64,000 bases of DNA from Deltaproteobacteria bacterium GWB2_55_19. GTDB taxonomy: Bacteria > Desulfobacterota > GWC2-55-46. Below the pieces are notes generated by a model. It did no database searches, had not been told where the DNA came from, and saw only the letters and a list, made by a program, of their open reading frames with translations. The position numbers and the translations under genes were made by a program. Positions 9,168 through 17,800 of the stretch are shown here, one piece after another. Within the stretch, counting starts at the first letter, position 1; each line of letters opens with the position of its first letter. Where the stretch lies: the NCBI GenBank assembly GCA_001797465.1, contig MGPQ01000019.1, positions 62,001 to 126,000 on the forward strand. The letters are read 5' to 3'.

Positions 9168-10101
9168 GGTAGGTGTCGTCGGCGTCGGCTATCTCGGCAA
9201 GCTCCACGCCGAAAAGTACGCACTCATAAATGATGCCGAGATCGTAGGCGTGACGGACGCTGACGCCCACCGCGCTAACGAGATAGCCGCGCTCGCCTCT
9301 ACAAAGGCCTTTGCCTCATACGAGGATTTTTTCGGCAAGGTCGACGCCGTAAGCATCGTTACCCCGACGGAGAGCCACTTCAATATCGGCCTTGAGTTCC
9401 TGTCCAGGGGCGTCCACGTGATGATGGAAAAGCCCGTCACGAACTCGACCGCTGAGGCAGACCAGCTGATAGCCGAGGCCAAGAAGAAGGGCGTCATCCT
9501 CCAGGTCGGCCACCTCGAGAGGTTCAACGGCGCGTATACGGCGCTTGCCGGGAGGTGGAAGTCCTTGCCGGTCTACGTGGAGGCGCACAGGCTTTCGCCC
9601 TTCCCCAACAGGTCGACGGATGTCGACGTCGTGCTCGACGTCATGATACACGATATCGACCTCGTCCTCGACGTCGTAAGGTCCAAAGTCACGTCGATTG
9701 AGGCGGTCGGCACCCCGGTCGTTTCCCCCAGGACGGATATAGCTAACGCGAGGCTTGCGTTCGAGAACGGCTGTGTCGCTTCCATTACCGCAAGCAGGGT
9801 CGCGCGCGGACGCGTAAGGAAGATGGAGATCGCGGCGCGGGATTCCTCGGCCACCGTGGATTTTATGAACCAGCACCTCTTTGTCGCAACACTTGCGCCG
9901 GGTGCGGCCGGCGGAGTGGGAACTCTGACCGAGGTCCAGGCGGAGGTGGTGAAGACGGACGCGATACTCGAAGAGTTGAAGGCCTTTGTAGCCTGCGCCG
10001 CCTCCGGAGGCAGGCCGGTCGTTTCAGGCGAGGACGGCAGGGCCGCGCTCCATATAGCCGAGCTGATACAGGGTGCGATAGCCGCGCGCGCCGGGCTTTA
10101 A
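9148..10101 (+). CDS. Gfo/Idh/MocA-family oxidoreductase in the lipid A operon
   Basis: This 317-residue NAD(P)-dependent dehydrogenase has an N-terminal Rossmann motif (VGVVGVGYLGKLHA), the EKP catalytic motif (MMEKPVTN, about residue 92) and a C-terminal substrate domain with IHDIDLVLD. Family members oxidise sugar hydroxyls. In lipid A operons, GnnA of this family makes 3-keto-UDP-GlcNAc on the way to 3-amino lipid A. No GnnB aminotransferase lies next to it here, so the GnnA assignment is only a possibility. It overlaps lpxA by 20 bp and sits 37 bp before lpxB, which ties it to LPS synthesis. Confidence 0.85.
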   Translation: MSRKKIRVGVVGVGYLGKLHAEKYALINDAEIVGVTDADAHRANEIAALASTKAFASYEDFFGKVDAVSIVTPTESHFNIGLEFLSRGVHVMMEKPVTNSTAEADQLIAEAKKKGVILQVGHLERFNGAYTALAGRWKSLPVYVEAHRLSPFPNRSTDVDVVLDVMIHDIDLVLDVVRSKVTSIEAVGTPVVSPRTDIANARLAFENGCVASITASRVARGRVRKMEIAARDSSATVDFMNQHLFVATLAPGAAGGVGTLTEVQAEVVKTDAILEELKAFVACAASGGRPVVSGEDGRAALHIAELIQGAIAARAGL

Positions 10102-10138
10102 CGGCAACCAACGTCGGCCTTGATACCGGATTCCACAA

Positions 10139-11275
10139 ATGGGTGAGAGGATTTTCATAGTCTGCGGGGAAGAGTCCGGCGACCTCCACGGCAGTTCCCT
10201 CATGTCCGCGCTCAAGTCCCTAAGCCCTGGTATCGAGTTCGCGGGCATGGGCGGCGAGAGGATGCGCAAGCTCGGGCTCGTCGGCCCGGACTCGAAAGAG
10301 GTCTCGGTCGTCGGCGCAATAGAGGTCATCGGGAAGCTCCCGCGGATTTGGAAGACCTTCAAGACGCTCAAGGCCATGCTCGTTGAGAGGCGTTTCGACT
10401 GCGTGGTATTGATAGATTTTCCGGACTTCAACCTGAAGTTCGCGAAAGAGGCCAGGAGGCTCGGAGTCCCGGTCATCTACTACATAAGCCCGCAGGTCTG
10501 GGCCTGGCGGAAGGGCCGGATAAAGACGATAGCCTCGCTTGTCGACAAGATGCTCGTCGTCTTCCCCTTTGAGGAGAAGATTTACAGGGACGCCGGGGTC
10601 GACGTCGAGTATGTGGGACACCCGCTCCTCGACGTGGTCGAATCCGGCGTCGACAAGGCCGCTTCGAGAAAGGCGCTCGGGCTCCCGGTGGAGTCCACGG
10701 TAGTCGCGCTCCTTCCCGGGTCGAGGACCGCTGAGATAGAGAGGCTTCTGCCCCCCATGCTCAAGGCCGGCGAGATAATAGCGAAGGGGCTTAAAGCGAG
10801 GCCCTTCTTCGTCATCCCCGCCGCGAACAGCATAGACGACGGGCTCTTTGTTAAAATCATCAAGTCCGCGTCGATAGACGTAAGGGTCGTCCGTAACTCC
10901 ATGCACAAGGCGCTCTGTGCCGCTGACTCTGCGATAGTCGCCTCCGGGACCGCGACCCTCGAGGCCGCGCTCATAGGCGCTCCGATGGTCATAATATACA
11001 GGATGGCCCCGGTCTCCTACGCCATAGCCAGGGCGCTCGTCGGCGTTGCGGACGTGGGACTGCCGAACATCGTAGCCGGTAAAAGGATTGTAGCGGAGCT
11101 CATCCAGAACGAGGCGACGCCGGAGAGGATGGCGGAAGAGACGCTCGTCATCCTTAATGACAAGGGCCGGAGGGCCTCGATTGAGGCGGCATACAACGAC
11201 GTAAGAAAGGCCCTTGGCGGCAGGGGCGCGGCCGAGCGGGCCGCGAAGGCCGTATTGGCCGCTATAAGGGCGTAG
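10139..11275 (+). CDS. lpxB: Lipid-A-disaccharide synthase LpxB
   Basis: This 378-residue glycosyltransferase (GT19) joins UDP-2,3-diacylglucosamine and lipid X into the lipid A disaccharide at the inner membrane. Hallmarks are IFIVCGEESGDLHGSSL at the N-terminus, YYISPQVWAWRKGRI near residue 120, the VALLPGSRTAEIERLLP motif near 200, and ASGTATLEAALIGAPM near 280. Length is typical. It ends 2 bp before msbA. Confidence 0.96.
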   Translation: MGERIFIVCGEESGDLHGSSLMSALKSLSPGIEFAGMGGERMRKLGLVGPDSKEVSVVGAIEVIGKLPRIWKTFKTLKAMLVERRFDCVVLIDFPDFNLKFAKEARRLGVPVIYYISPQVWAWRKGRIKTIASLVDKMLVVFPFEEKIYRDAGVDVEYVGHPLLDVVESGVDKAASRKALGLPVESTVVALLPGSRTAEIERLLPPMLKAGEIIAKGLKARPFFVIPAANSIDDGLFVKIIKSASIDVRVVRNSMHKALCAADSAIVASGTATLEAALIGAPMVIIYRMAPVSYAIARALVGVADVGLPNIVAGKRIVAELIQNEATPERMAEETLVILNDKGRRASIEAAYNDVRKALGGRGAAERAAKAVLAAIRA

Positions 11276-11277
11276 AC

Positions 11278-13041
11278 ATGCAGATATATCTCCGGCTATT
11301 AAGGCTACTGCCTCCATACAAGCTCCAGCTCGTCATGGCCTTCGTCTGCATGGCGGGTTTCGCCCTTTCCAACGGCGCGTTTGCCTACCTCATAGGCCCC
11401 GTAATGAAGTTCCTCTTCGCCAACGAGACCGGGTCTCAGGTGAACTTCATCCCCTTCGACCTCCTCGTAATACCAAGAGAGAAGATGCTTCTGGCGATAC
11501 CGCTCGCGATAATAGTCGTCGCGGTAGTAAAGGGCCTCAGCTCTTACGGGCAGTCGTTTTTCATGGGTTACGTGGGGCAGGGGGTCATAAGAGACATAAG
11601 GAAGAGCCTCTACGACAGGATGCTATCGCTCCCGGTGGGGTTTTTTACCTCGACTCCGACAGGCACGCTTGTGTCGCGCCTCACGAACGACGTAAACCTC
11701 CTCCAGACGACGACCGCCGAGGCGATGGCGACGACGCTCAAGCAGTCGCTGACCATAATAGTCCTCGCAATCGTCGTAATAAGCCTCGATTGGAAGCTCG
11801 CTCTCGCGGCGGGAATCGCGCTCCCGCTCTCCGTCTATCCGATGAGGAAGCTCGGAAAAAGGATGAAGAAGGTCTCGACCCAGGGTCAGGTCTCGATGGG
11901 TATGCTGAACGCGCTCCTCCATGAGGCGATAGCCGGGATAAGGATAGTGAAGGCCTTCTGCATGGAGGGGTACGAATCAGCCCGCTTCCAGAAGGAGAAC
12001 GAGCGTTACACGCATAACCAGGTGAAGGCGATAAGGGTCCGCGCCATATCGTCCCCCTTGATGGAGACCGTCGGGGCCGTGGGGTTCGCCGTCACCATCT
12101 GGTTCGCCGCGTACAGGATAAGCCAGGGGACGCTTAAGGCCGAGACGTTCATCTCGTTCTTCGCCTCAGTCATCATGTTCTATCAGCCGATAAAGGCGCT
12201 TAACGGCGTAAACCTGAGCATACAGCAGGGGCTCGCCGCGGCCTCCCGCATATTCGAGATAATGGACATGAAGGGAGAGGCCGGGGACAGGGGGGGCAGA
12301 GAAATAACCGGCGTCAACGACGCAATCGAGTTCAGGTCCGTCGCCTTCAACTACGGCGGCGAGGAGGTATTGAAGTCCATTGACTTGAAGGTAAAGAAGG
12401 GAGAGGTCATCGCGATAGTCGGGAGCTCAGGCGCCGGGAAGACCACATTCGTGAACCTAATACCGAGGTTCTACGACGTCTCCGGCGGCTCTATTCTCGT
12501 GGACGGCACGGACATCAGGGATTTAACGCTTAAATCCCTCCGCTCGCAGACGGGGATAGTCTCCCAGCAGGTGATACTCTTCAACGACACGGTAAAGAGG
12601 AACATCGCCTACGGGGAAAAGGAGATGGACGACGCCGGGGTCGTCCGGGCCGCGAAGGCCGCCAACGCCCACGACTTCATAATGAGGCTGCCGGAGGGCT
12701 ACGAGACCGTCATCGGCGAGGGGGGCGTCCGGCTCTCAGGCGGCGAGAGGCAGAGGCTGTCCATCGCCCGCGCCATATTCAAGAACGCGCCTGTCCTCAT
12801 ACTGGACGAGGCGACCTCGGCGCTCGACACCGAATCCGAGCTTGAGGTCCAGAGGGCGATCGCCAACCTCATGGAGGGGAGGACGACCTTCGTCATCGCC
12901 CACAGGTTATCGACCGTCAGGAACGCCGACCGCATCATAGTCCTCTCCAACGGCAGGATCATGGAGATGGGCAGGCACGAGGAGCTCCTCGGCAAGGGCG
13001 GCGAATACTCCCGCCTCTATACGATGCAGTTCAACGGCTGA
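11278..13041 (+). CDS. msbA: Lipid A export ATP-binding/permease protein MsbA
   Basis: This 587-residue ABC half-exporter flips lipid A-core across the inner membrane. Six membrane segments occupy about residues 15-310. The nucleotide-binding domain has Walker A GSSGAGKT at about 382-389, signature LSGGERQR, Walker B VLILDEAT at about 507 and the H-loop AHRLSTV. It starts just after the lpxB stop and ends 1 bp before the acyltransferase gene. General lipid exporters look alike, but the operon makes MsbA the natural call. Confidence 0.92.
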   Translation: MQIYLRLLRLLPPYKLQLVMAFVCMAGFALSNGAFAYLIGPVMKFLFANETGSQVNFIPFDLLVIPREKMLLAIPLAIIVVAVVKGLSSYGQSFFMGYVGQGVIRDIRKSLYDRMLSLPVGFFTSTPTGTLVSRLTNDVNLLQTTTAEAMATTLKQSLTIIVLAIVVISLDWKLALAAGIALPLSVYPMRKLGKRMKKVSTQGQVSMGMLNALLHEAIAGIRIVKAFCMEGYESARFQKENERYTHNQVKAIRVRAISSPLMETVGAVGFAVTIWFAAYRISQGTLKAETFISFFASVIMFYQPIKALNGVNLSIQQGLAAASRIFEIMDMKGEAGDRGGREITGVNDAIEFRSVAFNYGGEEVLKSIDLKVKKGEVIAIVGSSGAGKTTFVNLIPRFYDVSGGSILVDGTDIRDLTLKSLRSQTGIVSQQVILFNDTVKRNIAYGEKEMDDAGVVRAAKAANAHDFIMRLPEGYETVIGEGGVRLSGGERQRLSIARAIFKNAPVLILDEATSALDTESELEVQRAIANLMEGRTTFVIAHRLSTVRNADRIIVLSNGRIMEMGRHEELLGKGGEYSRLYTMQFNG

Positions 13042-13042
13042 G

Positions 13043-13702
13043 ATGAAAAAACACCTCGACTACCTCGTCATTAACGCCGCCCCGTGCCTCGCCTACTGGA
13101 TTATAAGGTTCATATCCTTCACCATGAGAAAGCAGTACGTGAACTTCGAGGGCTACCGCGCGAAGCTCGATAGAGGCGAGAAGATAATACTCGCCTTCTG
13201 GCACGGGCGTCTCCTCATGATGCCGTACTCTTATCCCGGAAAGTCCATCACGATACTTGTCAGCCAGTCAAAGGACGGCGAGCTGATAGCGAGGACCGTA
13301 AAGGGTTTCGGGATAGAGTCTGTCCGGGGCTCATCGACAAGGGGTTGGATCTCGGGTATCAAAGGCCTCCTTAGATCCGTACAGGCCGGGCGCGACGTCG
13401 CGATAACCCCGGACGGCCCCAAGGGCCCGAAGGAGAAGGCGCAGATGGGAGCGGTGCAGATAGCGAGGGCGACGGGCCTGCCGATAATCCCCGTCTCATT
13501 CAACGCCTCCAGAAAAAAAATATTCAGGAGCTGGGACTCGTTCATCCTCCCTTATCCGTTCTCCAAGGGCGTCTTCATCTGCGGGGAGCCTGTCCTGGTG
13601 GATGCGAAGTCAGGGCCGGTTGAGATGGAGGCGGCGCGTCTTAAGCTCGAATACACGCTCAACAGGCTCTCCAGAGAGGCCGACGGATACTTCGCCGGCT
13701 GA
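13043..13702 (+). CDS. DUF374 lysophospholipid acyltransferase-like protein
   Basis: This 219-residue protein belongs to the DUF374 family of the LPLAT acyltransferase superfamily. It has an N-terminal hydrophobic segment, the FWHGRLLMMPY motif near residue 52 in place of the usual HxxxxD block, and TPDGPKGP near residue 117. Family members sit in lipid A and Kdo gene clusters and probably acylate or modify LPS precursors; the exact substrate is unknown. It follows msbA immediately and is followed by a possible hairpin and a repeat element. Confidence 0.82.
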   Translation: MKKHLDYLVINAAPCLAYWIIRFISFTMRKQYVNFEGYRAKLDRGEKIILAFWHGRLLMMPYSYPGKSITILVSQSKDGELIARTVKGFGIESVRGSSTRGWISGIKGLLRSVQAGRDVAITPDGPKGPKEKAQMGAVQIARATGLPIIPVSFNASRKKIFRSWDSFILPYPFSKGVFICGEPVLVDAKSGPVEMEAARLKLEYTLNRLSREADGYFAG

Positions 13703-13801
13703 ACCCGCCATCGCTACATCCTGAGACATTACATAAGACCTTATTCGTTTTTTTAACGCTCTAAGCCATTTTGTAAGTGCCTTCTCCCCTCCTTCTTTAA
13801 T

Positions 13802-13831
13802 CCCCTCCCGCTATTAGATATGGGGAGGGGA
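13802..13831 (+). terminator. Hairpin downstream of the DUF374 gene
   Basis: TCCCCTCCC and its complement GGGAGGGGA flank a short AT-containing loop, about 100 bp after the DUF374 stop. The following bases (GATTTTGATTTTTG) are T-rich but broken, so termination is likely though not certain. It may instead be the edge of the repeat element that starts just downstream. Confidence 0.45.
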
Positions 13832-13838
13832 GATTTTG

Positions 13839-14095
13839 ATTTTTGTTCTGTTTTACCAATACACAGGCGCAGGGCGGAGAACGCATAAGGAAGGGAGAGG
13901 CGAGCGCGCCGAGGAGATTAGACGCGTGCGCTCTAAGGGGCGCGCGAGCAGGTGGGGGAGGAAGAAAGCGTTAGGAGCCCCTGCGCGAAAAGCGCGCGTA
14001 GCGCGCAAAAAGGGCTTTGACAAAATGTTCAAATAGCCCGAACAAAGCGCATATTCTGGTCACGACTCAAACGGGTTCAGGCAGTAAACCTGATC
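13839..14095 (+). repeat. Dispersed repeat element, copy A
   Basis: This stretch fills most of the 496-bp gap between the DUF374 gene and waaA. It closely resembles 57716-57965, sharing ACACAGGCGCAGGGCG, the AAGCGTTAGGAGCCCC core and the GGTTCAGG...AAACCT end. A 66-codon open frame at 13836-14036 is very basic and is not conserved as a protein in the other copy, so I treat this as non-coding repeat DNA. Its nature is unknown; no transposase is seen. Confidence 0.7.
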
Positions 14096-14130
14096 CAGCA
14101 AAGAATCATAACCTTCGCAACCGGCCTGTC

Positions 14131-14160
14131 TTGACTATCAAATGCCCGAAAGTGTAGTAT
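14131..14160 (+). promoter_or_regulatory. Sigma-70-type promoter for waaA
   Basis: TTGACT and TAGTAT are separated by 18 bp. Predicted transcription would begin near 14167, about 30 bp before the ATG at 14199. This supports an independent start for waaA-lpxK-lpxL and argues against using the ATG at 14142, which lies within the promoter. Confidence 0.55.
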
Positions 14161-14198
14161 ACAGAATTGGTTTTCAATCTGGATTAACGGGCCCTGGG

Positions 14199-15506
14199 AT
14201 GATCTTCCTCCTCTACGACATACTCCTCCATATCTCGGTCATCGCTCTTTTGCCGTACTTCGTCGTAAAGATGTTTACCGCGAAGAAGTACAGGGAGGGG
14301 ATATTGGAGCGGTTCGGCTTTATCAGGGCCGAAAAGATAAGGGCCGCTTCCGGCCCCCGGCTCATCTGGATACACGCGGTCTCGGTAGGCGAGACAAAGG
14401 CCGTCGCCCCGGTTGTCAAGGGCCTGAAACAGAGGGACCCCGGCGTAAAGATACTCTTTTCAACCGTCACCAGTACCGGCAACGCTACCGCCGCGAAGGA
14501 CTTATCCGGCCTGATCGACGCGCTCATCTATTTTCCGCTCGACCTTTCGTGGGCTGTTAAGAGGGTGGCGCGGGCCTTTAACCCAAGCGCCTTTGTGACA
14601 ATCGAGAAGGAGATATGGCCTAACATATTTCTGGAGATGAAAAGGGCCGGCGTGCCGGTAATAATACTCAACGGCACTATCTCGGTCCGTTCGCACAAGA
14701 GGTTTTTGAGGTTCGCATTTTTTTTCAAAGAGGTCTTCGGAATCGTGAGCCTCTTTTCCGCCAGGACTGAAGACGACAGAAAAAAGGCGATAGAGGCGGG
14801 GGTAAGGGAGGCCAACGCAAAGACAGCGGGGAACATCAAGTTTGATTTGAGCCCGCCCGCCGCGTCCCCTGATCACCTTAATACGATAAAAGAGGCGCTT
14901 AAGGTCTCGCCAACGGACTCTATTATCGTCGCCGGCTCAACGCATCCCGGAGAAGAGGAGAAGGTCATAGCCGCGTTCAAGGCCGTATTAAGGGAGCACG
15001 GGAACGCGCGGCTTATAATCGCCCCGCGCCACCCCGAGAGGTTCACCGAGGTGGACACTCTCCTTAAAAGGTCGGGCCTCGAATTTGTCAGGAGGTCGAA
15101 GGGGGGCTACGCGAAGGTCGTCCTCCTCGATACCATAGGCGAGCTCATGATGGTATACTCGTTTTCAACAATCGCCTTTGTCGGCGGCTCGCTTGTGCCG
15201 CACATAGGCGGACACAACCTCCTTGAGCCCGCGTATTACGGCAAACCAGTGCTCTGGGGGCCGCACCTTACTACCTACGCCTCCATGGCAAAGCTCCTTG
15301 AGGAAAATGGAGGGGGCTTTACGGTCATGGACGAAAACTACCTTGCGGAAAAGGCGAAGGCGCTCCTTTCGGATAAGGCTCTGCGCGAAAGGGCCGGAAT
15401 CGCCGCGCGAAAGGTCGTGGAGGCGAACAGGGGCGCGGCGTTAAAGAGCGTTGAGGCGATAGAGTGGTTTCTGAAGCGCTCCAAAAACACAAGGGCGACG
15501 CTCTGA
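14199..15506 (+). CDS. waaA: 3-deoxy-D-manno-octulosonic acid (Kdo) transferase
   Basis: This 435-residue GT30 enzyme adds Kdo to lipid IVA on the inner leaflet. An N-terminal membrane anchor (LLYDILLHISVIALLPYF) precedes the acceptor domain with IHAVSVGET near residue 60 and FVTIEKEIWPN near 140. The C-terminal donor domain carries HIGGHNLLEPAYYGKPVLWGP near 340. I prefer the start at 14199 because the upstream in-frame ATG at 14142 overlaps a promoter and adds residues not typical of the family. The stop overlaps the lpxK start as TGATG. Confidence 0.92.
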   Translation: MIFLLYDILLHISVIALLPYFVVKMFTAKKYREGILERFGFIRAEKIRAASGPRLIWIHAVSVGETKAVAPVVKGLKQRDPGVKILFSTVTSTGNATAAKDLSGLIDALIYFPLDLSWAVKRVARAFNPSAFVTIEKEIWPNIFLEMKRAGVPVIILNGTISVRSHKRFLRFAFFFKEVFGIVSLFSARTEDDRKKAIEAGVREANAKTAGNIKFDLSPPAASPDHLNTIKEALKVSPTDSIIVAGSTHPGEEEKVIAAFKAVLREHGNARLIIAPRHPERFTEVDTLLKRSGLEFVRRSKGGYAKVVLLDTIGELMMVYSFSTIAFVGGSLVPHIGGHNLLEPAYYGKPVLWGPHLTTYASMAKLLEENGGGFTVMDENYLAEKAKALLSDKALRERAGIAARKVVEANRGAALKSVEAIEWFLKRSKNTRATL

Positions 15507-16573
15507 TGTATGCTCTGATAAGAAAAAAAATAGAGGGGTGGATGAAGGAGAGGGAGATAGGGCTCCTTCCGCACGCCCTGCTCTACGTACTCTCTATCCT
15601 CTACGGCGCAGGCATCGGGCTGAAAATGCGGCTATACTCATCAGGGTTCCTTGATAGGAAGGAACTGCCGTGCAAGGTCATCTCTATCGGCAACATCACC
15701 TCCGGCGGCACAGGGAAAACGCCGTTCGCGGTCTGGCTCGCCGGATACCTCAAAAAAAGGAACACGAGGGTCGTGATACTCAGCAGGGGTTACAAGGGGT
15801 CGGCGAAGGGCGTGGCCGTCGTCTCCGACGGCCAGAAGATACTCCTCGGCCCGAAGGAGGCGGGGGACGAGCCGTACCTCATGGCAAAGAGGCTCAAGGA
15901 CGTGCCTGTGATAGTAGGCGCAAACAGGTATGATAGCGGCGTATTCGCGGTAGAGAACTTCAACCCGGACTGCATAATACTCGACGACGGGTTCCAGCAC
16001 ATGAGGCTTAAGAGGGATCTGGACATTGTCCTGATAGACGCGGTCGAGGGCTTCGGCAACGGTTTCCTCCTGCCGCGCGGGGTGCTTAGAGAGCCGGTAT
16101 ACGGCCTCAAGCGGGCGGGGCTTGTGATGGTAAAGGGCGGGATACTCGGGCCTGAGGAGAGGCGAGCGCTCGGCCCTGTCCCTGCTATCGAGTTCAGCTA
16201 CAAGCCGTCGGTCGTCGTGGATCTCCGCGGAAATATCGAGAGAGAGGCCTCGTACCTTAAGTCCAAGAGGGTCGTAGCCCTTTCCGGCATAGCAAAGCCC
16301 GAGTCTTTTTTGAAGACGCTGGAGGCGCTCGGCGCAGTAATCGTAAAGAGCCTTAATTACCCGGACCATTACTCCTACACGGCAGAGGACGTGGAGGCGA
16401 TGAAGAAGGAGCTTGCGGGCGCGGAGCTGATAGTGGCGACCGAGAAGGACGGCGTGAAGTTAAAGACCCTCATACAGACGCTCCCGGTCTACGCCCTCCA
16501 GATAGACGTCGAGGTTACGGGGCGCGAGAGGGTGGATAGGGCGCTAAAGCCCTTTGTAAAGGGGGCGGGGTAA
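15506..16573 (+). CDS. lpxK: Tetraacyldisaccharide 4'-kinase LpxK
   Basis: This 355-residue membrane-associated kinase phosphorylates the 4' position of the lipid A disaccharide. Its P-loop is GNITSGGTGKTP, preceded by a basic N-terminal helix that binds the membrane. The conserved segments VVILSRGYKG, GDEPYLMAK, and ILDDGFQHMRLKRDLDIVLID are all present. The start is the ATG overlapping the waaA stop. A VATEKDGVKL segment near the C-terminus is also typical. Confidence 0.95.
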   Translation: MYALIRKKIEGWMKEREIGLLPHALLYVLSILYGAGIGLKMRLYSSGFLDRKELPCKVISIGNITSGGTGKTPFAVWLAGYLKKRNTRVVILSRGYKGSAKGVAVVSDGQKILLGPKEAGDEPYLMAKRLKDVPVIVGANRYDSGVFAVENFNPDCIILDDGFQHMRLKRDLDIVLIDAVEGFGNGFLLPRGVLREPVYGLKRAGLVMVKGGILGPEERRALGPVPAIEFSYKPSVVVDLRGNIEREASYLKSKRVVALSGIAKPESFLKTLEALGAVIVKSLNYPDHYSYTAEDVEAMKKELAGAELIVATEKDGVKLKTLIQTLPVYALQIDVEVTGRERVDRALKPFVKGAG

Positions 16574-17466
16574 TGGACGCGCTCCTTAAGGTGTTCTCTT
16601 TTGCGCTCGGGCATTTGCCGAGGGCCTTTGTCACGGCGCTCGGCCCGGTGCTTGGCACGCTTATTTTCAGATTGGACAAGAAGAGGAGAAGGGTCGCGAC
16701 CGACAACCTGAAGCGCGCCTTCGGCCTCTCGATCTCGGACGAGGAGATCGAGCGCATAGTGAAAAAGGTCTTCTCGAACATCGCCGTGATGTTCTTTGAG
16801 TTTATGAGGCTCCCGTGGCTCGATGAAAAGAGGCTCGACGCGCTCGTCGAGTTCGAGGGGCTTATCCACTTCGACGAGGCCCTTAAGAAAGGACGCGGGG
16901 TCATAATGTGCACCGCGCACTACGGCAACTGGGAGCTACTCGCCTTTTCGCTCGGGCTCAAGGGCTATCCGCTCGACCTGGTCGTAAGGGAGGTGGACAA
17001 CCCCGTATTCGAGGGGTTCGTGTCATGGGTGAGGACGCGCACCGGTAACAGGATAATCTACAAGCAGAAGGCGATGAGGAGGCTCCTTACGCGGCTAAAA
17101 GAGAACGCGATAGTGACGATCCTCCTCGACCAGAACGTCACCCACAGGGAAGGCTTCTTCGTCGATTTTTTCGGCGCGCCGGCTTGCACGAACAAGGGGC
17201 CGGCGCTCCTCGCGCTCGGAAGCGGCGCCCCGATCGTCCCGGTATTCATAAGGAGGACTCCGAAGGGGCACAGGGTCGAGGTCTTCAAGGAGATCGAATA
17301 CGATCAGACCGGGGATAGGGAGCGGGACGCCGAAGAGGTGACGAGGAGGTGCACCGCCTTCATAGAGGAACGGATACGGATGCACCCCGAGGAGTGGTTC
17401 TGGGTCCACAGGAGATGGAAGACGAGGCCGGAGCCCGGCAAAGGCCTTGAGAAAGCCCGAGGGTAA
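16573..17466 (+). CDS. lpxL: Lipid A lauroyl/secondary acyltransferase (LpxL/HtrB family)
   Basis: This 297-residue protein adds a secondary acyl chain to Kdo-lipid A. The catalytic HX4E block is HYGNWE near residue 116, with DQNVTHREGFFVDFFG and GAPIVPVFIRR further on, and HPEEWFWVHRRWK near the end. It starts at the ATG overlapping the lpxK stop (TAATG). LpxL and LpxM paralogs cannot be told apart by eye. Confidence 0.9.
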   Translation: MDALLKVFSFALGHLPRAFVTALGPVLGTLIFRLDKKRRRVATDNLKRAFGLSISDEEIERIVKKVFSNIAVMFFEFMRLPWLDEKRLDALVEFEGLIHFDEALKKGRGVIMCTAHYGNWELLAFSLGLKGYPLDLVVREVDNPVFEGFVSWVRTRTGNRIIYKQKAMRRLLTRLKENAIVTILLDQNVTHREGFFVDFFGAPACTNKGPALLALGSGAPIVPVFIRRTPKGHRVEVFKEIEYDQTGDRERDAEEVTRRCTAFIEERIRMHPEEWFWVHRRWKTRPEPGKGLEKARG

Positions 17467-17505
17467 TGCGCCCCTTTGCGAGAGGGCGGGAGGCCACGCC
17501 CCAAA

Positions 17506-17534
17506 TTGACATGCCCTTTCAAAAGGAGTATCAT
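17506..17534 (+). promoter_or_regulatory. Consensus-like sigma-70 promoter upstream of candidate RNA A
   Basis: TTGACA, a 17-bp spacer and TATCAT form one of the strongest promoters in the window, 40 bp after the lpxL stop. No open reading frame with a ribosome site follows, which points to a non-coding transcript starting near 17541. Confidence 0.7.
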
Positions 17535-17540
17535 ATTAAT

Positions 17541-17690
17541 AGGTAAAGGGCATATCGGCGGAAGGAGATGAGGATCAAGTAATATCCGAGAGGGGTCCTT
17601 CCGGAACGGGGTGTGCAAGCCGACCGCGAGTTTGCGATGCCGGAAGCCTGAACCGCTCCCTTGGACTACCACCTGGTTGAAAAACTCTTC
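17541..17690 (+). ncRNA. Candidate small RNA A (6S-like hairpin)
   Basis: The stretch downstream of the strong promoter can fold into one long rod. GGGTCCTTCCGG near 17615 pairs with CCGGAAGCCTGAACC near 17640-17655, with TGCAA and TTTGCG stacking inside, while AGGT...AGGG at the 5' end can pair with CCCTT...ACCT near 17670-17685. A rod with a central unpaired bubble and a length near 150-180 nt is what 6S RNA looks like, but I cannot confirm the family. The 3' end is not marked by a clean terminator. Confidence 0.4.
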
Positions 17691-17766
17691 TCCAAAACCG
17701 GTATGCTCTTTATACTTTGGTGGTTATAAGCTCGTGATTTTAAGGGTTTTTTTGCCTCGTTGAGGC

Positions 17767-17794
17767 TTGCAAAATTTTGTAGATGTGCTAAAAT
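17767..17794 (+). promoter_or_regulatory. Sigma-70-type promoter for candidate RNA B
   Basis: TTGCAA and TAAAAT are separated by 16 bp, giving a predicted start near 17801. The next gene on this strand is tRNA-Sec, beyond a strong terminator, so the promoter probably serves the structured RNA between them. Confidence 0.55.
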
Positions 17795-17800
17795 AAGGAT

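Noticed and set aside
13836-14036. Plus-strand 66-codon basic open frame
   Set aside because: It lies in the dispersed repeat; the related copy at 57716 does not keep the same protein, and there is no ribosome site.
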